Source: Chrysemys picta bellii
Lineage: Eukaryota; Chordata; Testudines; Emydidae
Reading direction: 5' to 3'
Assembly (NCBI RefSeq): GCF_011386835.1
Contig: NC_088794.1
Span: forward strand, 65,302,506-65,366,505
DNA length: 64,000 nt
The notes under the pieces are model-generated. The model had not been told where the DNA came from. It made no database searches and was given only the letters and a program-made list of their open reading frames with translations. The translations under genes and the position numbers were made by a program. Of the stretch, positions 11,989 through 22,572 are shown piece by piece; within the stretch, counting starts at the first letter, position 1; each line of letters opens with the position of its first letter.

Positions 11989-12147
11989 GCTTACCCTGAG
12001 TTTGTCCTGACCTACCTAGAGGAGCTAAATGTAAGAGAGGAGGTGACCCAGATGGAACACCACATCCACCATGGGGCCTGGTCTACAGCTCATCAGGAGA
12101 TAGAGAGCAGCTCAGCAGAAGAGGTCACTGTACCAAGCCAGAGGCAG
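11989..12147 (+). CDS. DCDC1: Coding exon, end of ricin-like repeat (candidate DCDC1)
   Basis: The exon follows an excellent acceptor (CTTTGTCCTTTCCTGCAG) and ends at CAG|GTCAGA. It is exactly 53 codons, phase 0 at both ends. It starts AYPEFVLTYLEELNVREE, the last strand of the ricin-like repeat that begins with QHW in the previous exon. It continues as an acidic, probably unstructured linker rich in Glu, His and Ser (HHIHHGAWSTAHQE, ESSSAEE). Phase and sequence both support joining to 5700-5760 and 12565-12722. Confidence 0.75.
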
Positions 12148-12564
12148 GTCAGAGACAGTCTTTTCAAAAATACATTTTGAAAAGAGAGAAGTTAACCTCT
12201 ACCATCTGTAGCTGTTTAAATAAATAAACTTATTTGCTTTTGTTAATTTAAAAATGCGAGACAAATACATTTACTAAGGCAAGATTTTAATGAATGCAAC
12301 TTTTTTTTGTTCCAAACCTTTTACAGTTTGAGCCTCCTTTATTCCACTGAGTGACAAATTGTTGAAATTGCACATTCTGTATAGCTGAAAGAAGTTAAAA
12401 AATCACTGCTTCCTTAGATTTCTGTTTCTTGATAAATCTTGACATAGCGATTTGGATTTCAACATTTTCTGTTGATCAACAGAAAAAGTACTTATTTGAA
12501 AAAGTAGCCACATACTATTCTAATTAACAATGTATAAATTGCATGGTTGTACTTCATTTTTTAG
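12148..12564 (+). other. Short intron
   Basis: A 417-bp AT-rich intron from GTCAGA to TTTTTTAG. No repeat is recognised. Confidence 0.65.
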
Positions 12565-12722
12565 GTTCTGCAAAAAAATGTCAACAACTCCAATCAGAAA
12601 CAACTTTCAGGACCTTTGGACGCCCATTTAATGCCTGCAGGTCCCCTAAGGGAGTCTATGCAGCTGACAGTCGCACTGGTGAGGAAACTAGAAGAGAAAC
12701 ATCCTAAGGCCTCAGCTCAAAG
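12565..12722 (+). CDS. DCDC1: Coding exon, helical segment (candidate DCDC1)
   Basis: This 158-nt exon sits between TTTTTTAG and a strong AG|GTAAGC donor. It enters in phase 0 and leaves in phase 2. It encodes VLQKNVNNSNQKQLSGPLDA followed by a region ending LTVALVRKLEEKHPKASAQ plus a split Arg. The second half looks like an amphipathic helix (MQLTVALVRKLEEKHP). It is the last exon that I can support; the matching next exon must start with one base completing AG-N. It was chosen on splice sites and on an open frame matching the upstream phase. Confidence 0.72.
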
Positions 12723-15700
12723 GTAAGCCACTGACAGAACTGATATTTATTGTTCAATGACATTAGATGTTTTCCTTCAGTTTCATGTAAGATTGATTTC
12801 CTGGATATTATTGAAATATCTCAGAAGCCCTCTGGCTTGTAAGCAAACATGGATTTTTGACCAAAATTAATGAAAAGGGGTGACATTTATGTGCATAAAG
12901 ATTGATGTGTACACCCAGTTTGATAGTAATTGGGGAATTTACTTTTAAATTCTATGCATAAACCTCATAGAACACAAAGTAATATGACTTTTATTGACGT
13001 TATGTGACATGGTTTGTGCCACTAGACTTTTAGGGTTATATAATAAATGTTTCATTATAAACCTGAAATTTAGGCTGAGCTGAAGCATGGCATAGCACAT
13101 TGGCTCCTAGCCTAAGAGTATATTTTGGTTAAAGCTATATCTAAAAAGTAACCTTCTTAGTCATTTGAAATTACAGAGGGAAAGTATAATAGCAGTTTCA
13201 AGCTTCTATAATTAACACAAAATATTTATTTTTCTTACATTTATATTTGATAGATTATCCTCTTTGTGGGCAACCATGTTGAATTATTTTAGAGCAAAAT
13301 ATTAAAAATGATTGGCCTATCATTCAGAAGACCAGTCTAGTAGACATTCATGGTATTTTTTTCAACAAAAATTCAATATTGAATTTTAGCAGCTATTTTT
13401 TTTCATATAGCACGTGAACCTTGAAGTTATAGTAAGATTTGCAACATCAGATCAATAATATACTTTTAAAAATTACCTTAGTAATAGAAGTTGTCCCAAC
13501 TAATTAATCATAATAAAATAATGTTAATAAAATCATATAATACAAATAACTCCAAATACTGCGGTGTTCAGATTATTGAAGATACCTTTAAACTTCTTCC
13601 TTTCCAGGAAGTATTGCACATAGATGAATTGCCATTGGTTGATGCTTTGATTTTTCTTCCTGAAAGTGCTGTGTTTTATAGCCAGTATTTCTGGGAATAA
13701 TGTACTATATTAGTTCTAATACAACCTAGTAATTATACAGCTCATCAAAGCACTGAAGAGTTTTAGCAAAATCCATGAATAATAATGTTCTGCCAAGCTT
13801 TAAAGTTAACAATTGTTAATACTATTGTGTTTAAAAGATAAAATGTAAGAGCTCCAAATCAGCTAATACAGGCTACACTGGCTCTTTCAAAAATATTTTG
13901 AAATACAAAGTTAAGGCTAGCATAACATCATTTATTTATTCTACAAAGCTTAAAGTATATATTCCTAGGGTCTTAAATTATTGTGTGATGTTACAGTGTT
14001 ACCACGTATTATGTTACATTGCATGTTATGACATGTTATGATATATGCCACATGACCTAAGCACAATGGGAAAAGTTAAGAATAAAGCGTACTAACTATC
14101 AATTTACATGCTTTGGGGTATTTTTACAACTTTACTGTTACTAAAATGATATGATTTGGAGGCTAAAGAGCAGCTCTGACAGAACACAGGCTTTGATTCA
14201 GAAAAGTATCCTTGTAATCAAGACAGCGCGGTCTGAACTTTATGAATCTCCTTAATTCCGATGGGATTTATGTCTTATTGAATTGTGGGCTTTTGTAGTA
14301 AGAAGTAAAACACATACTAATATCTTTAATTTGTAACAATATTATTTTATAGTCAATAACATTCTGGAGTAAAATGTTTAAGTAGGAACAATATTAGTTC
14401 ATAAAATGTTTAGGTCACCTTCCTTATCAAACATATCAAACATATCAAATCCTCTATATTCTTTTCCTCTGCTTTTTTTGGTCCCAACCTGTGATATAGT
14501 ATTGCTGTAGGCTATTAAATAGCTGCAACATTCCACTTAGTTATAGTTTGTAAAACATGTTGAGCATCTTTCCAGAAGAAAAATGCTGTATAAGTGTAAG
14601 GTATTTTATTTAATAAATATATATTTTGTGATTGCAAAAGCTATAGTATGCGTGTATAGCAGTAAAACAGCCTATTGAGATCTATTTATGTAATGGGGAG
14701 AAGGGAAGCCACACAAATGAATGAAGTATGCATAGAATAGTTTTTTGTAGAAACCCTATCTACATATCAGGCCTGGAGTTCTTATTTAGGTAAATTTCTG
14801 TGGAAGTTCTTCTTCAGGAATGGACCCAGCAATTTAAGTTAGCACATACTGGGGTTAGTCACTCTCCTTCATAAGCTGTTCAGCTGGTGACCAGCAGGTT
14901 TTGGATCCTGCCTATTTAGTGAGCCACCCAGCCCAACCTGAGTTTGGGTTTTGTCAGCTATTGGCTTGACCAAAAGGGATAGCTGTGTGTGACTGCAGGA
15001 AATAAAAACTCTATTATGTTGGTAAATATTTCCTCTTCACAGTTTTGTACTTTAAGGTGAAAGTACTTTCAGGATGATTGTAGTTCAGAGCTGTCATCAC
15101 TAAATGATATTTCTCAGGGAGCTGGGAAACAGATTCATTTTCATATGTGTAGGTTCCCACAAAGTGGGCAGTGAGTATAGCCTCATATTGACAGAACAAC
15201 CGTCATTTGGGTAGCTTTAATTGGGGCAGGCAGAGCTCACCCTTAACATGGGAATCTGCCATGATAATAATGTCATCAGAGAAAAGCATTTGGGGGCATG
15301 TTTGGGATTAATAGACACTGTTGTGTAAAATTGACTGGTCCTTTAGTGGTTTACTTTTAAGACAACCTGTAATAAAGTTGTGTCCTTTACCAAGAAAGCT
15401 ACCATATTATGTCATAACAATAGTGTATCTTGGGATAATGCTATGGTAGTATATGTTGCACATTATTATATTTTGAAAAACATGACAAGACAGATGATAC
15501 TATAAACCTTGAGTAGGGAGAATGGCAAGATACAAGGCTGAAAGAAAAGTAAATGTCTGACACCCAGAGTTTTGGGTGGCATCTCACAATCACTGTACTC
15601 TGTAATGTTTTATTGTTTACACTGAGCTATAAAATAGGTTCTACTCACTTGGCTTGGAATTTTCCATGACCAATTAGATTCTTATATTAGGCTCTGAGCT

Positions 15701-16450
15701 GATATAGCACCTAAGCACATGCATAGTTTTAAAGACATAAGTAAGTCCTAATGTCTTCATTAGGATTTAAGCACACACTTAAATGCTTTGCTGAATTGGC
15801 TACTTCATGAGCACAAGTTTTTGTTAATACAAAATACTAAATAGTTAATAGTATGCATTACTCCTCATTTTTAAAAACTGAGTTGAAATTTTAACCATAA
15901 TTTGCTGGAATCAGTTCTAAATCCCATTAGTATATTTTAAAAAAATATATTTACAATATGCTAAAGGTATATACCACTCACAATACTTAGCTGTAATGAA
16001 AGAATGCTGTATAATTGAAAATCCTGACAAATAATTTTAAATAACTAGTTCTATAGTAGTTTCTATGTCCTTTCTGATATTGCAAAGTATTGAATAAAAT
16101 AGCCATTGTCTAGAAGAATATTAGCTGTATATTTGAAACCAAATATTCAGAGTTGCTGCCATTCACTTTCTTGCGTGTAAGTTCTTGAAAGGTTATAATA
16201 ATGAATGTTCAGTCCTGCAATGGGAGTTGAAGTCACTCAGCACACTGAAGGACTGGGTCCAAAATGAACAGTTACTGGGATCATGTTAATGCTTCTGTTG
16301 AAGTCAATATAGTGCCACTATAAATCTCACAAGGCAAACCCCTTTTTAAGCAAAATCAATGGGAGTCTGTGTACTACATATATTGAAATTTGATATTTCT
16401 AGATGTATAGAAAAATAAGTATGATGTCAATATCTAACTGGAATGATCCA
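12723..16450. other. Intron or 3' flank, no gene seen
   Basis: AT-rich sequence. Small exon-like patches, such as CTTTCCAG at about 13600 followed by an open frame, could not be supported by a donor plus phase. An old interspersed repeat with 'aagcacatgc...taagtcctaatg' themes lies near 15700-15810. Confidence 0.5.
16203..16370. repeat. Old interspersed repeat fragment
   Basis: The block GTCCTGCAATGGGAGTTGAAGT...GGACTGGGTCC...AATCAATGGGAGTC matches a diffuse repeat theme recurring near 18710-18980, 40640-40980 and 46700-46800. It is too diverged to name. Confidence 0.35.
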
Positions 16451-16456
16451 TAGTGT

Positions 16457-16617
16457 AATTGTAGCCGTGTTGGTCTCAGGATATTAGAGAGACAAGGTGG
16501 GTGAGGTAACATCTTTTATTGGACCAACTTCTGTTGGTTAGAGAGCTCGAAAGCACGTCTCTGTAACCAACAGAAATTGGTCCAATTTAAGATATTACCT
16601 CATCCACCTGGTCTCTT
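16457..16617 (+). mobile_element. Second SINE family, foldback form
   Basis: A tRNA-like head (GTAGCCGTGTTGGTCTCAGG) leads into a body with GACAAGGTGGGTGAGGTAAC and TTTTATTGGACCAACTTCTG. After about 30 nt the body returns in reverse, diverged: CAACAGAAATTGGTCCAATT, then GATATTACCTCATCCACCTG. This is the same tail-to-tail layout as the SINEs at 3805, 35334 and 61000, in another family, but older and without a clear terminal T-run or target duplication. The same family occurs in reverse at 43536-43663. Confidence 0.8.
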
Positions 16618-17305
16618 GAATTATCTACAGCAGATTCGGTATATATTATTTTGTGTAATATAAAAATTAAGTATTTTACTATTTTCTGTATCTACATTTC
16701 AACTTTAACACATAAGAATTTTAGAATGAAAAAAGGAAATGCAAAGATTCTCTTTGAATCTTGTCCAGTCTTCAACGAGAGAATTGCAATGTCCTCCTCT
16801 GAATCATTAGGGGCAGAGATAGATGTGTTAGCTGTCATATAGCATATTAAGCATTTTAGTGTGGGAAATTTCACAAGTAAAATGAGGGGGAGTATTTAAA
16901 TTAAACAATTTCAGGCTTTTTGTAAGCTCAAAAACATGGTCTACATTAGTGGGTCTCCAGTAGCTCAGAGAATCCCTGATGTCTGTTCATATGGGATACC
17001 TGCGAATTGTGTTATGTACATGTTCATAGGGATTTGATTTAATATCAGGTAATGGGAAACTTAAAGTTTATGTCAGGTTTGCACTGAGTTTACGACTGTT
17101 CTCTAGAAGATGTCAAAGTCCAGATAGAAAATTAGGATGGCATCCTCTTTTCTACTGGATTAAGGCTAGGATTCACAGGTTAACGTAACAATGGCTCAAA
17201 AATGTCCTTATCTTCATACCAAACTGAACAGAAGCCACCACAAAAACCTGACAGCCATCCTCAAATCGGTGTGCTATAACTTGCCCCATGAGATCCTGGT
17301 AATAT
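16618..17305. other. No gene seen
   Basis: AT-rich sequence. Overlapping 60-63 codon open frames on both strands at 16651-16874 have no family resemblance. Confidence 0.5.
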
Positions 17306-17310
17306 GGCCC

Positions 17311-18397
17311 TGTGACAGGGGGCCCGGTTGGCCCAGTGTGAGGTTGATACACCCCACCACCTAGTTGTCGGGATTCCCGCTTAGATCAGGTAATTGCAGT
17401 ACGGGGGGCTCCGGACCCCTGGCAGGGCCAAGCAAAAAACAAACAGTCAGTAGCCCCCTGAGTCTCCAGGCTGGGGCCGACAACAACAGTTGGAGTTCTG
17501 GCCCTCTGGGTAGGATGGAACAATGGTCAGCCTGCAGCCCGTGGGCAAGGCTGGGCAAACAATTAGTCTATAGCCCTAAGTCTCCTGGCTGGGGCAGGCA
17601 GTAGTAATTGGGGTTCTGGCCATCTGGGTAAGACAGAACAGCAATCAGTCCATAGCTCCCGAGTGGGGCAGGGCAAACAATTAGTCTATAGCCCCTGAGC
17701 CTCCTGGCTGGGGCAAGCAGTTGCAACTGGGGTTCTGGCTGTCTGGGCAGAGCAGGCCAAACAAACAGTCTATAACCCCTAAACCTCCTGGCTGGGGCAG
17801 ACAGTAGCAATTGGGGAATCAGCCTCTGGGGCAGGGCAGAACAGTAATCAGTCTGTAGCCCCTGGGAGGGGCAGAACAAACAAACAGTCTATGGTCCCTG
17901 AGCCCCCGGGCTGGGACTGAGAGCAAACAGCAGCCACGCCTAGTGTTCGGAGGGGTGTGGTAGGGGAATACATCTCCTTCTGCTCCACCGGTTCCGACCC
18001 AGCGCCCTATGAAGCTAGGGACTTCCCCACTAAGAGTTTAGGCATTGACTTCTACTACATCCATTGGGTCACTTTCTACCATAAGTTGCATCCCAGGCAT
18101 CTCTTTGGCTGGCGGCGGCTTGGCGTCCCCATCAGTCTCTGCAGGCGGCGAGTTGCCTGTAATGTAGTCTGGGTCCATGGGCTCTGCTGCTTGGAGTGTT
18201 ACCGGCCCCTCTGGAGAAACCTGCAGTACCCGTCCTTCCTCCTCTGCAGCCAACCCCGACTGAGTGGGGCTGTTTCCTTTTATCTGGCTCTTCCATCTGG
18301 AGCATGCGCAGCAGGGGAAAGGGAACGTGGCCTCCTGGGCCCACAAGGATTTGTCCGTCCCTGTTGGCCCAGTGCAGGGTTGATATACCCTGTCACA
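17311..18397. mobile_element. 1.09-kb TG...CA element with 5-bp target duplications (LTR-like)
   Basis: The element starts TGTGACAGGG and ends CCCTGTCACA, a perfect 10-bp inverted pair. It is flanked by GGCCC at 17306-17310 and 18398-18402. TG...CA ends with a 5-bp duplication suit a solo LTR. A block of about 30 bp (GGCCCAGTG...GGTTGATA.ACCC) occurs near both ends in direct orientation. The interior is far more GC-rich than its surroundings and carries an irregular tandem array (17460-17930). Reading the - strand, a TATA-like ATAAAAGG lies at about 18275-18284. The 165-codon + and 102-codon - open frames inside overlap each other and look incidental. Confidence 0.7.
17460..17930. repeat. Irregular minisatellite inside the LTR-like element
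   Basis: About five units share CTCCTGGCTGGGGC, GGGGTTCTGGC(C/T)NTCTGGG and GGGCAAACAATTAGTCTATA with GCCCC(T)GAG. Spacings between GGCTGGGGC cores are about 116, 119 and 84 bp, so units vary in length. The array is GC-rich and confined to the element. Confidence 0.75.
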
Positions 18398-18402
18398 GGC
18401 CC

Positions 18403-21400
18403 AAACAGAAAAAAAGAAAGCAGCCGCCTTTATCTCATCAATACTAGCAGATAAAATTCCCCATAGAGGGAGATCAGTTCACTTAAAATCATCATTCCAT
18501 ATTTTTAAAATCTGGAGGTCACATTCTTTGCCTGATACAATAATTCCTTAGTGAGGTTGTGTAACCTTCAGTTGGCATTACAGATGCTATTCTTATCATA
18601 ATATATCTATATGAAGCCACAATATAGGGGAAAGGAACACAAAGAGTCAGGAAGAATGGATCAGGATAGAGAGGGAGGCAAGGCAATTTCAATGAACTTT
18701 ATGCTTAAATCCTAACCCAGCAAAGCACTTAAGCATGTGAATAGTTCCATTGATATTAAATGGGACTAGTCACATGCTGAAAGTTAATCATATGCTTCAA
18801 TGTTTGCTTGGTCTTACTGAGTCACTCCTCAATCTATAACTACAAAAATGTACATCTGGTCCTGACAGTTTCTGAGCACTCCAGCAAAGCACTTCAGCAC
18901 TAGCTTAAAGTTAAGCACATGCTGGAGTGCCTTCTTGGATCTCAGCAGAGTGCTCAGCACTTAGTAGGATCTTGTCCTAAAAGAGAGAGGTCTGCTCAAT
19001 CAGCCAGCCAGGTCCAGAGATTAAATTTTTTCAAGATTTATTAGCTTAAGAAAAATTACTGAGGAATAGCCCTAAGGCATTATTCTCCCACTCCCATCAA
19101 TGATACAGCTACAAATTGGTAGAATTGTTTGTAATAGTTAATAAAATATTTGACTTTGATTCTTCAAAAATGGTTCATTCATTGTAAATTCCAAGTGGTC
19201 AAAACATAGATAAGAACCACCATCTATCTCTGTTTTGTAGAATATGTTTACTACATGATGACAGATGAAAAGGTTTTAAAGAGATTTTTTTGTTGGTGGT
19301 GCAATGGAGATAAACAAAAAATATTTCCACATGCTGTAATTTAAAAACAATCCTAAAATATGTTTTTTTGCATTTTAAAAAGCCTATATTTGTTCATTTT
19401 ATGGGAAAAACATCTTTTCACTGAAATCCAAGTCAATTATTTATGATATATATGCCATGTAAATGTTCTAAAGGTTAAAGCTTTGAATAGGTGACAAATT
19501 AGCTTTCATTACATGCTTTAGTTGCATCCTGACAAAATTCTGGTCTCTGTATCAGCTAGATATCCAAATTCAATTTTCTGTTCATCACTCAGATTAAATG
19601 TTACAAATCACATTAAACATGGCACAAAGGTACAATAAATGTCGAAGTCTCATGCTCTCCAAGCATTAGGACATATTTGTTTACATTAGTATATCAACTT
19701 GAGCAGCTTACCTTTATTTAAATTGAATAGGGGTTGTGGAGGGAGGACTATAGCAGCCGACAAAGCATGGTGACCCAGCTTGTCACCCAGTGACCTGTGA
19801 GAAGGAAATAATGAACTGTGAGTAGCTGTCATCTTAACTGTTCCTGACAGTTTGGCTATGGGCACATCTGTGCTAGTTGCATGGAAAGGCCTTTGTTGTT
19901 TTCCCACTAGTGACTTTGCAGACCGCTGTGGGGTTTGCTAGCTGCCCCGCTCCTACACTTCCCCTCCCTTTTTAGTAGGGAGAGCAGCTGCCACTGACAG
20001 GGCTGACATTTCTTTTAATGATTTACTTGGCATTTATTCCATTAAAAAACAAAAATCAAATAAAAAATATTAGAACTTTTGGTTATTGTGATTTTATTGC
20101 ATGTTTTCATGTAGGATCATGCTGCAAATACATCTTTATAACTATGTTTTGCCTTATCTGCATAATTAACTGCTTTATTTGTGCGCTCAGTATTTACTGG
20201 CAATCTTCTTCCCTAATACTTTGTCCTACTTAATGATTTTTAAGTCACTAATGAAGCCTTGATAGTGTTCAACATTAATATTTTTAGGTGATTCAAAGTA
20301 TTCTTTGACATGTATTTAGAGATAAAATAGGCTCCTGTTCCTGGTAAATTTTTTTGCTGTGGCTGTTTTTTGTTTAAGCTAATTCAATCTGACAGGAAAC
20401 AGCTATTTCTGCTTCTGGACTGACCATAGTATCCCAAGCTTTTTTGGGACAAAGCAGTGCCAAAACTGAACAAATCTTAGGTAATTTAGCCCAAAATACT
20501 AGCATATTAGCATTTTCAACTAGAAGACAGTTTGTTTTAAATACAATACTGCTTATTTACATAATAGAGTTCTTAACAGTTGATTTGCAAAAGATAATTG
20601 TTACCAAAAAAGGTCATTACTTGCGGAAAGGAATGATGCTGACACAGTGACTCATAATGCATAAGATATCTACTTTAACGTAGGATAAATGTTGTTCCTG
20701 TTGAATCTGTTTAACATAGTTGGAGTGGGTAGTTACAAAATGCATTCCAGGAGCTGAATTTTTAAAAGGCTTTATTAATGCTACAAGTGCAGCATGCAGG
20801 AGTTGAAATATTCTCTTCTCATTATTGGTGCTAAGTATTTGCGTGTTTTGGCATGTTTTGTTGTCTTTTCATGTTCACTGCCAAATTTTGGTTTTTCCAA
20901 TTAGTTAATTATTCATCAGCAAAGACTTCACCAAGGTTTTCATCAGGCCAATAAGAAAATGTAGGTATGGAAAAAGTACTTCTGAGATAATGTAATAATT
21001 ACAATATCAATATATAAAACAGTTGAAATTCTCTTCACTCATGTAAACCCTCCAGTAATTGGACTTAATATTGGTCAGATGGTAGGGTGGGGGTGTGGAA
21101 CTGGGGAAAATCCACATCCCGACCCAGGGCCAGGGCATAGAGTTACAGCTCAGTCTCCTTGAGAGCTGTTACACCAGCCTGCAGTTTGTTCTAGAATAGT
21201 GGCCTCTGTCCACTTGTGTGGGGTGTTAGTCATTAGATGTACTACATAATCACAGATCCCATGGCTCTAGTGCCATCCTCTTCTCTGGCCTATACAGAGC
21301 TGATGTAAAAACCTATTGTGGGAAACAGGGGATGTGCAGGCCCCTTGCACAGCTGCTGTGCAGTAAGACATGCATAGCGCAGAGTGCTTTTTAGGTGCCT

Positions 21401-21410
21401 TTGAACCCAA
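18403..21410. other. Non-coding stretch with old repeat traces
   Basis: Traces of an old interspersed repeat appear at about 18710-18980: AGCAAAGCACTTAAGCATGT, then TTAAGCACATGCTGGAGTGC. The rest, including 19650-19990, holds no supported gene. That segment is slightly more GC-rich than its flanks, but I cannot name it. Confidence 0.45.
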
Positions 21411-21419
21411 GTGTCAGAG

Positions 21420-21560
21420 AGTCATATAATTTTAGGCCAGAAAAGACCACCAGATTATCTAGTCTGACCTCCTGTATATCACAGGCCACCGGCACCACCC
21501 AGCACCCGCACACTAAAGCCAATACCCCAAATTAGACCAAAGTATTATAGCCAACAGGAG
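21420..21560 (-). repeat. Old LINE/CR1-like 3' fragment (tentative)
   Basis: AAAAGACCACCAGATTATCT followed by AGTCTGACCTCCTGTATATC resembles the reverse complement of CR1-type 3' ends ('ggtcatctagtc'). Diverged; orientation is inferred. Confidence 0.45.
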
Positions 21561-21741
21561 ACACGATATGTGCCACAGGAATAGAATAGGAGGAACCAAG
21601 CTGCACCAGTGCCCAAGGCCCTCACAATGGCAGGGAAATGATTAAGTGAGATATACCCAGAAAATCCTGGCAAATGATTTCACTCACTTGTGATAAACAC
21701 ATGCAATTTACACAGACACCCACCCACACACACACGTAATA

Positions 21742-21955
21742 CAGCACTTTTATTATTATTGTGGTAGTTCATAGGCTCCTACCAAGATTAGCTCCTCATT
21801 GTGCTAGGTACTGTATATTCAGATAAAGAAGACAGGCACAGAGAGGAGACGTGACCTTCCCAACTCATATAGCAGGTCAGGGGCAGAGCCAGGAATGAAC
21901 CTAGGTGTCCTGACTCTCAGTCCAGTGTCCTTTCCACTAGACCACACTGCCCACC
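21742..21955 (+). mobile_element. MIR-type SINE
   Basis: Matches the MIR pattern: TTATTATT, GTGCTAGGTACTGTA, then AGACAGGCACAGAGAGGAGA, the 'cttcccaa-tca-a-agcaggtc' stretch, GGGCAGAGCCAGGAATGAAC, CTGACTCTCAGTCCAGTGTC and CCACTAGACCACACTGCC. The copy is nearly full-length and diverged. Confidence 0.85.
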
Positions 21956-22572
21956 AAGTTAATACAATTCTTGAACCAAATCTTTTTGCTAGAATAGAAT
22001 AGCCAGGAAATATGTAGATTGTTCAGCAACCAAACTTGCAGCATGTGGCATTTCCCCGATATTGGCACTTACTGTCTTGAGGAAACAATCCTAATTAACT
22101 TTATCCCTGTGTAAAACATTTGAAGATTGGTAGCTTACTTCTAAAGTTAAATTCTCAAAGAAGGTGATAGCAGCCAAATTTTTTACAGCAACTATGACTG
22201 TGCACCAATCAGGCTGGCTTCAGTAGAGGGATGTAAAATATTAATAAGTCAATTTTAAAGTATTGTACATATTGTTATGAACTCAAAATATGAAAATTTT
22301 CAAAGATCAGTTCAATAGGGTACACCTTTTTGAAGCAAAATAAGCCTATTTCTAGGTAAATATACCTAGTTTTTCACATAAAATATCAGCTTTCCCTTTT
22401 TTCCAAGTGTTTTCAATGCAGATATAGCTATTTTCCTAAATTGTGAACAGAGTGAAATCTGCGGGGTTGTAAAAACCTGAAATGAAACTACAAGGATTCT
22501 CGTGCAGTATTCAACATATTAAAATTGTAAGTTTTACAAAGCTGAACTCTTACATTTTTCAGGCCAACATTT
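21956..22572. other. No gene seen
   Basis: AT-rich stretch without a recognised repeat or open frame. Confidence 0.5.

Noticed and set aside
13491..13700. Possible exon after CTTTCCAG near 13600
   Set aside because: No good donor in the required phase, and it lacks resemblance to the upstream protein.
17957..18454. 165-codon open frame on + and 102-codon frame on - in the same place
   Set aside because: Both lie in a GC-rich transposable element and overlap on opposite strands. Neither resembles a known protein.
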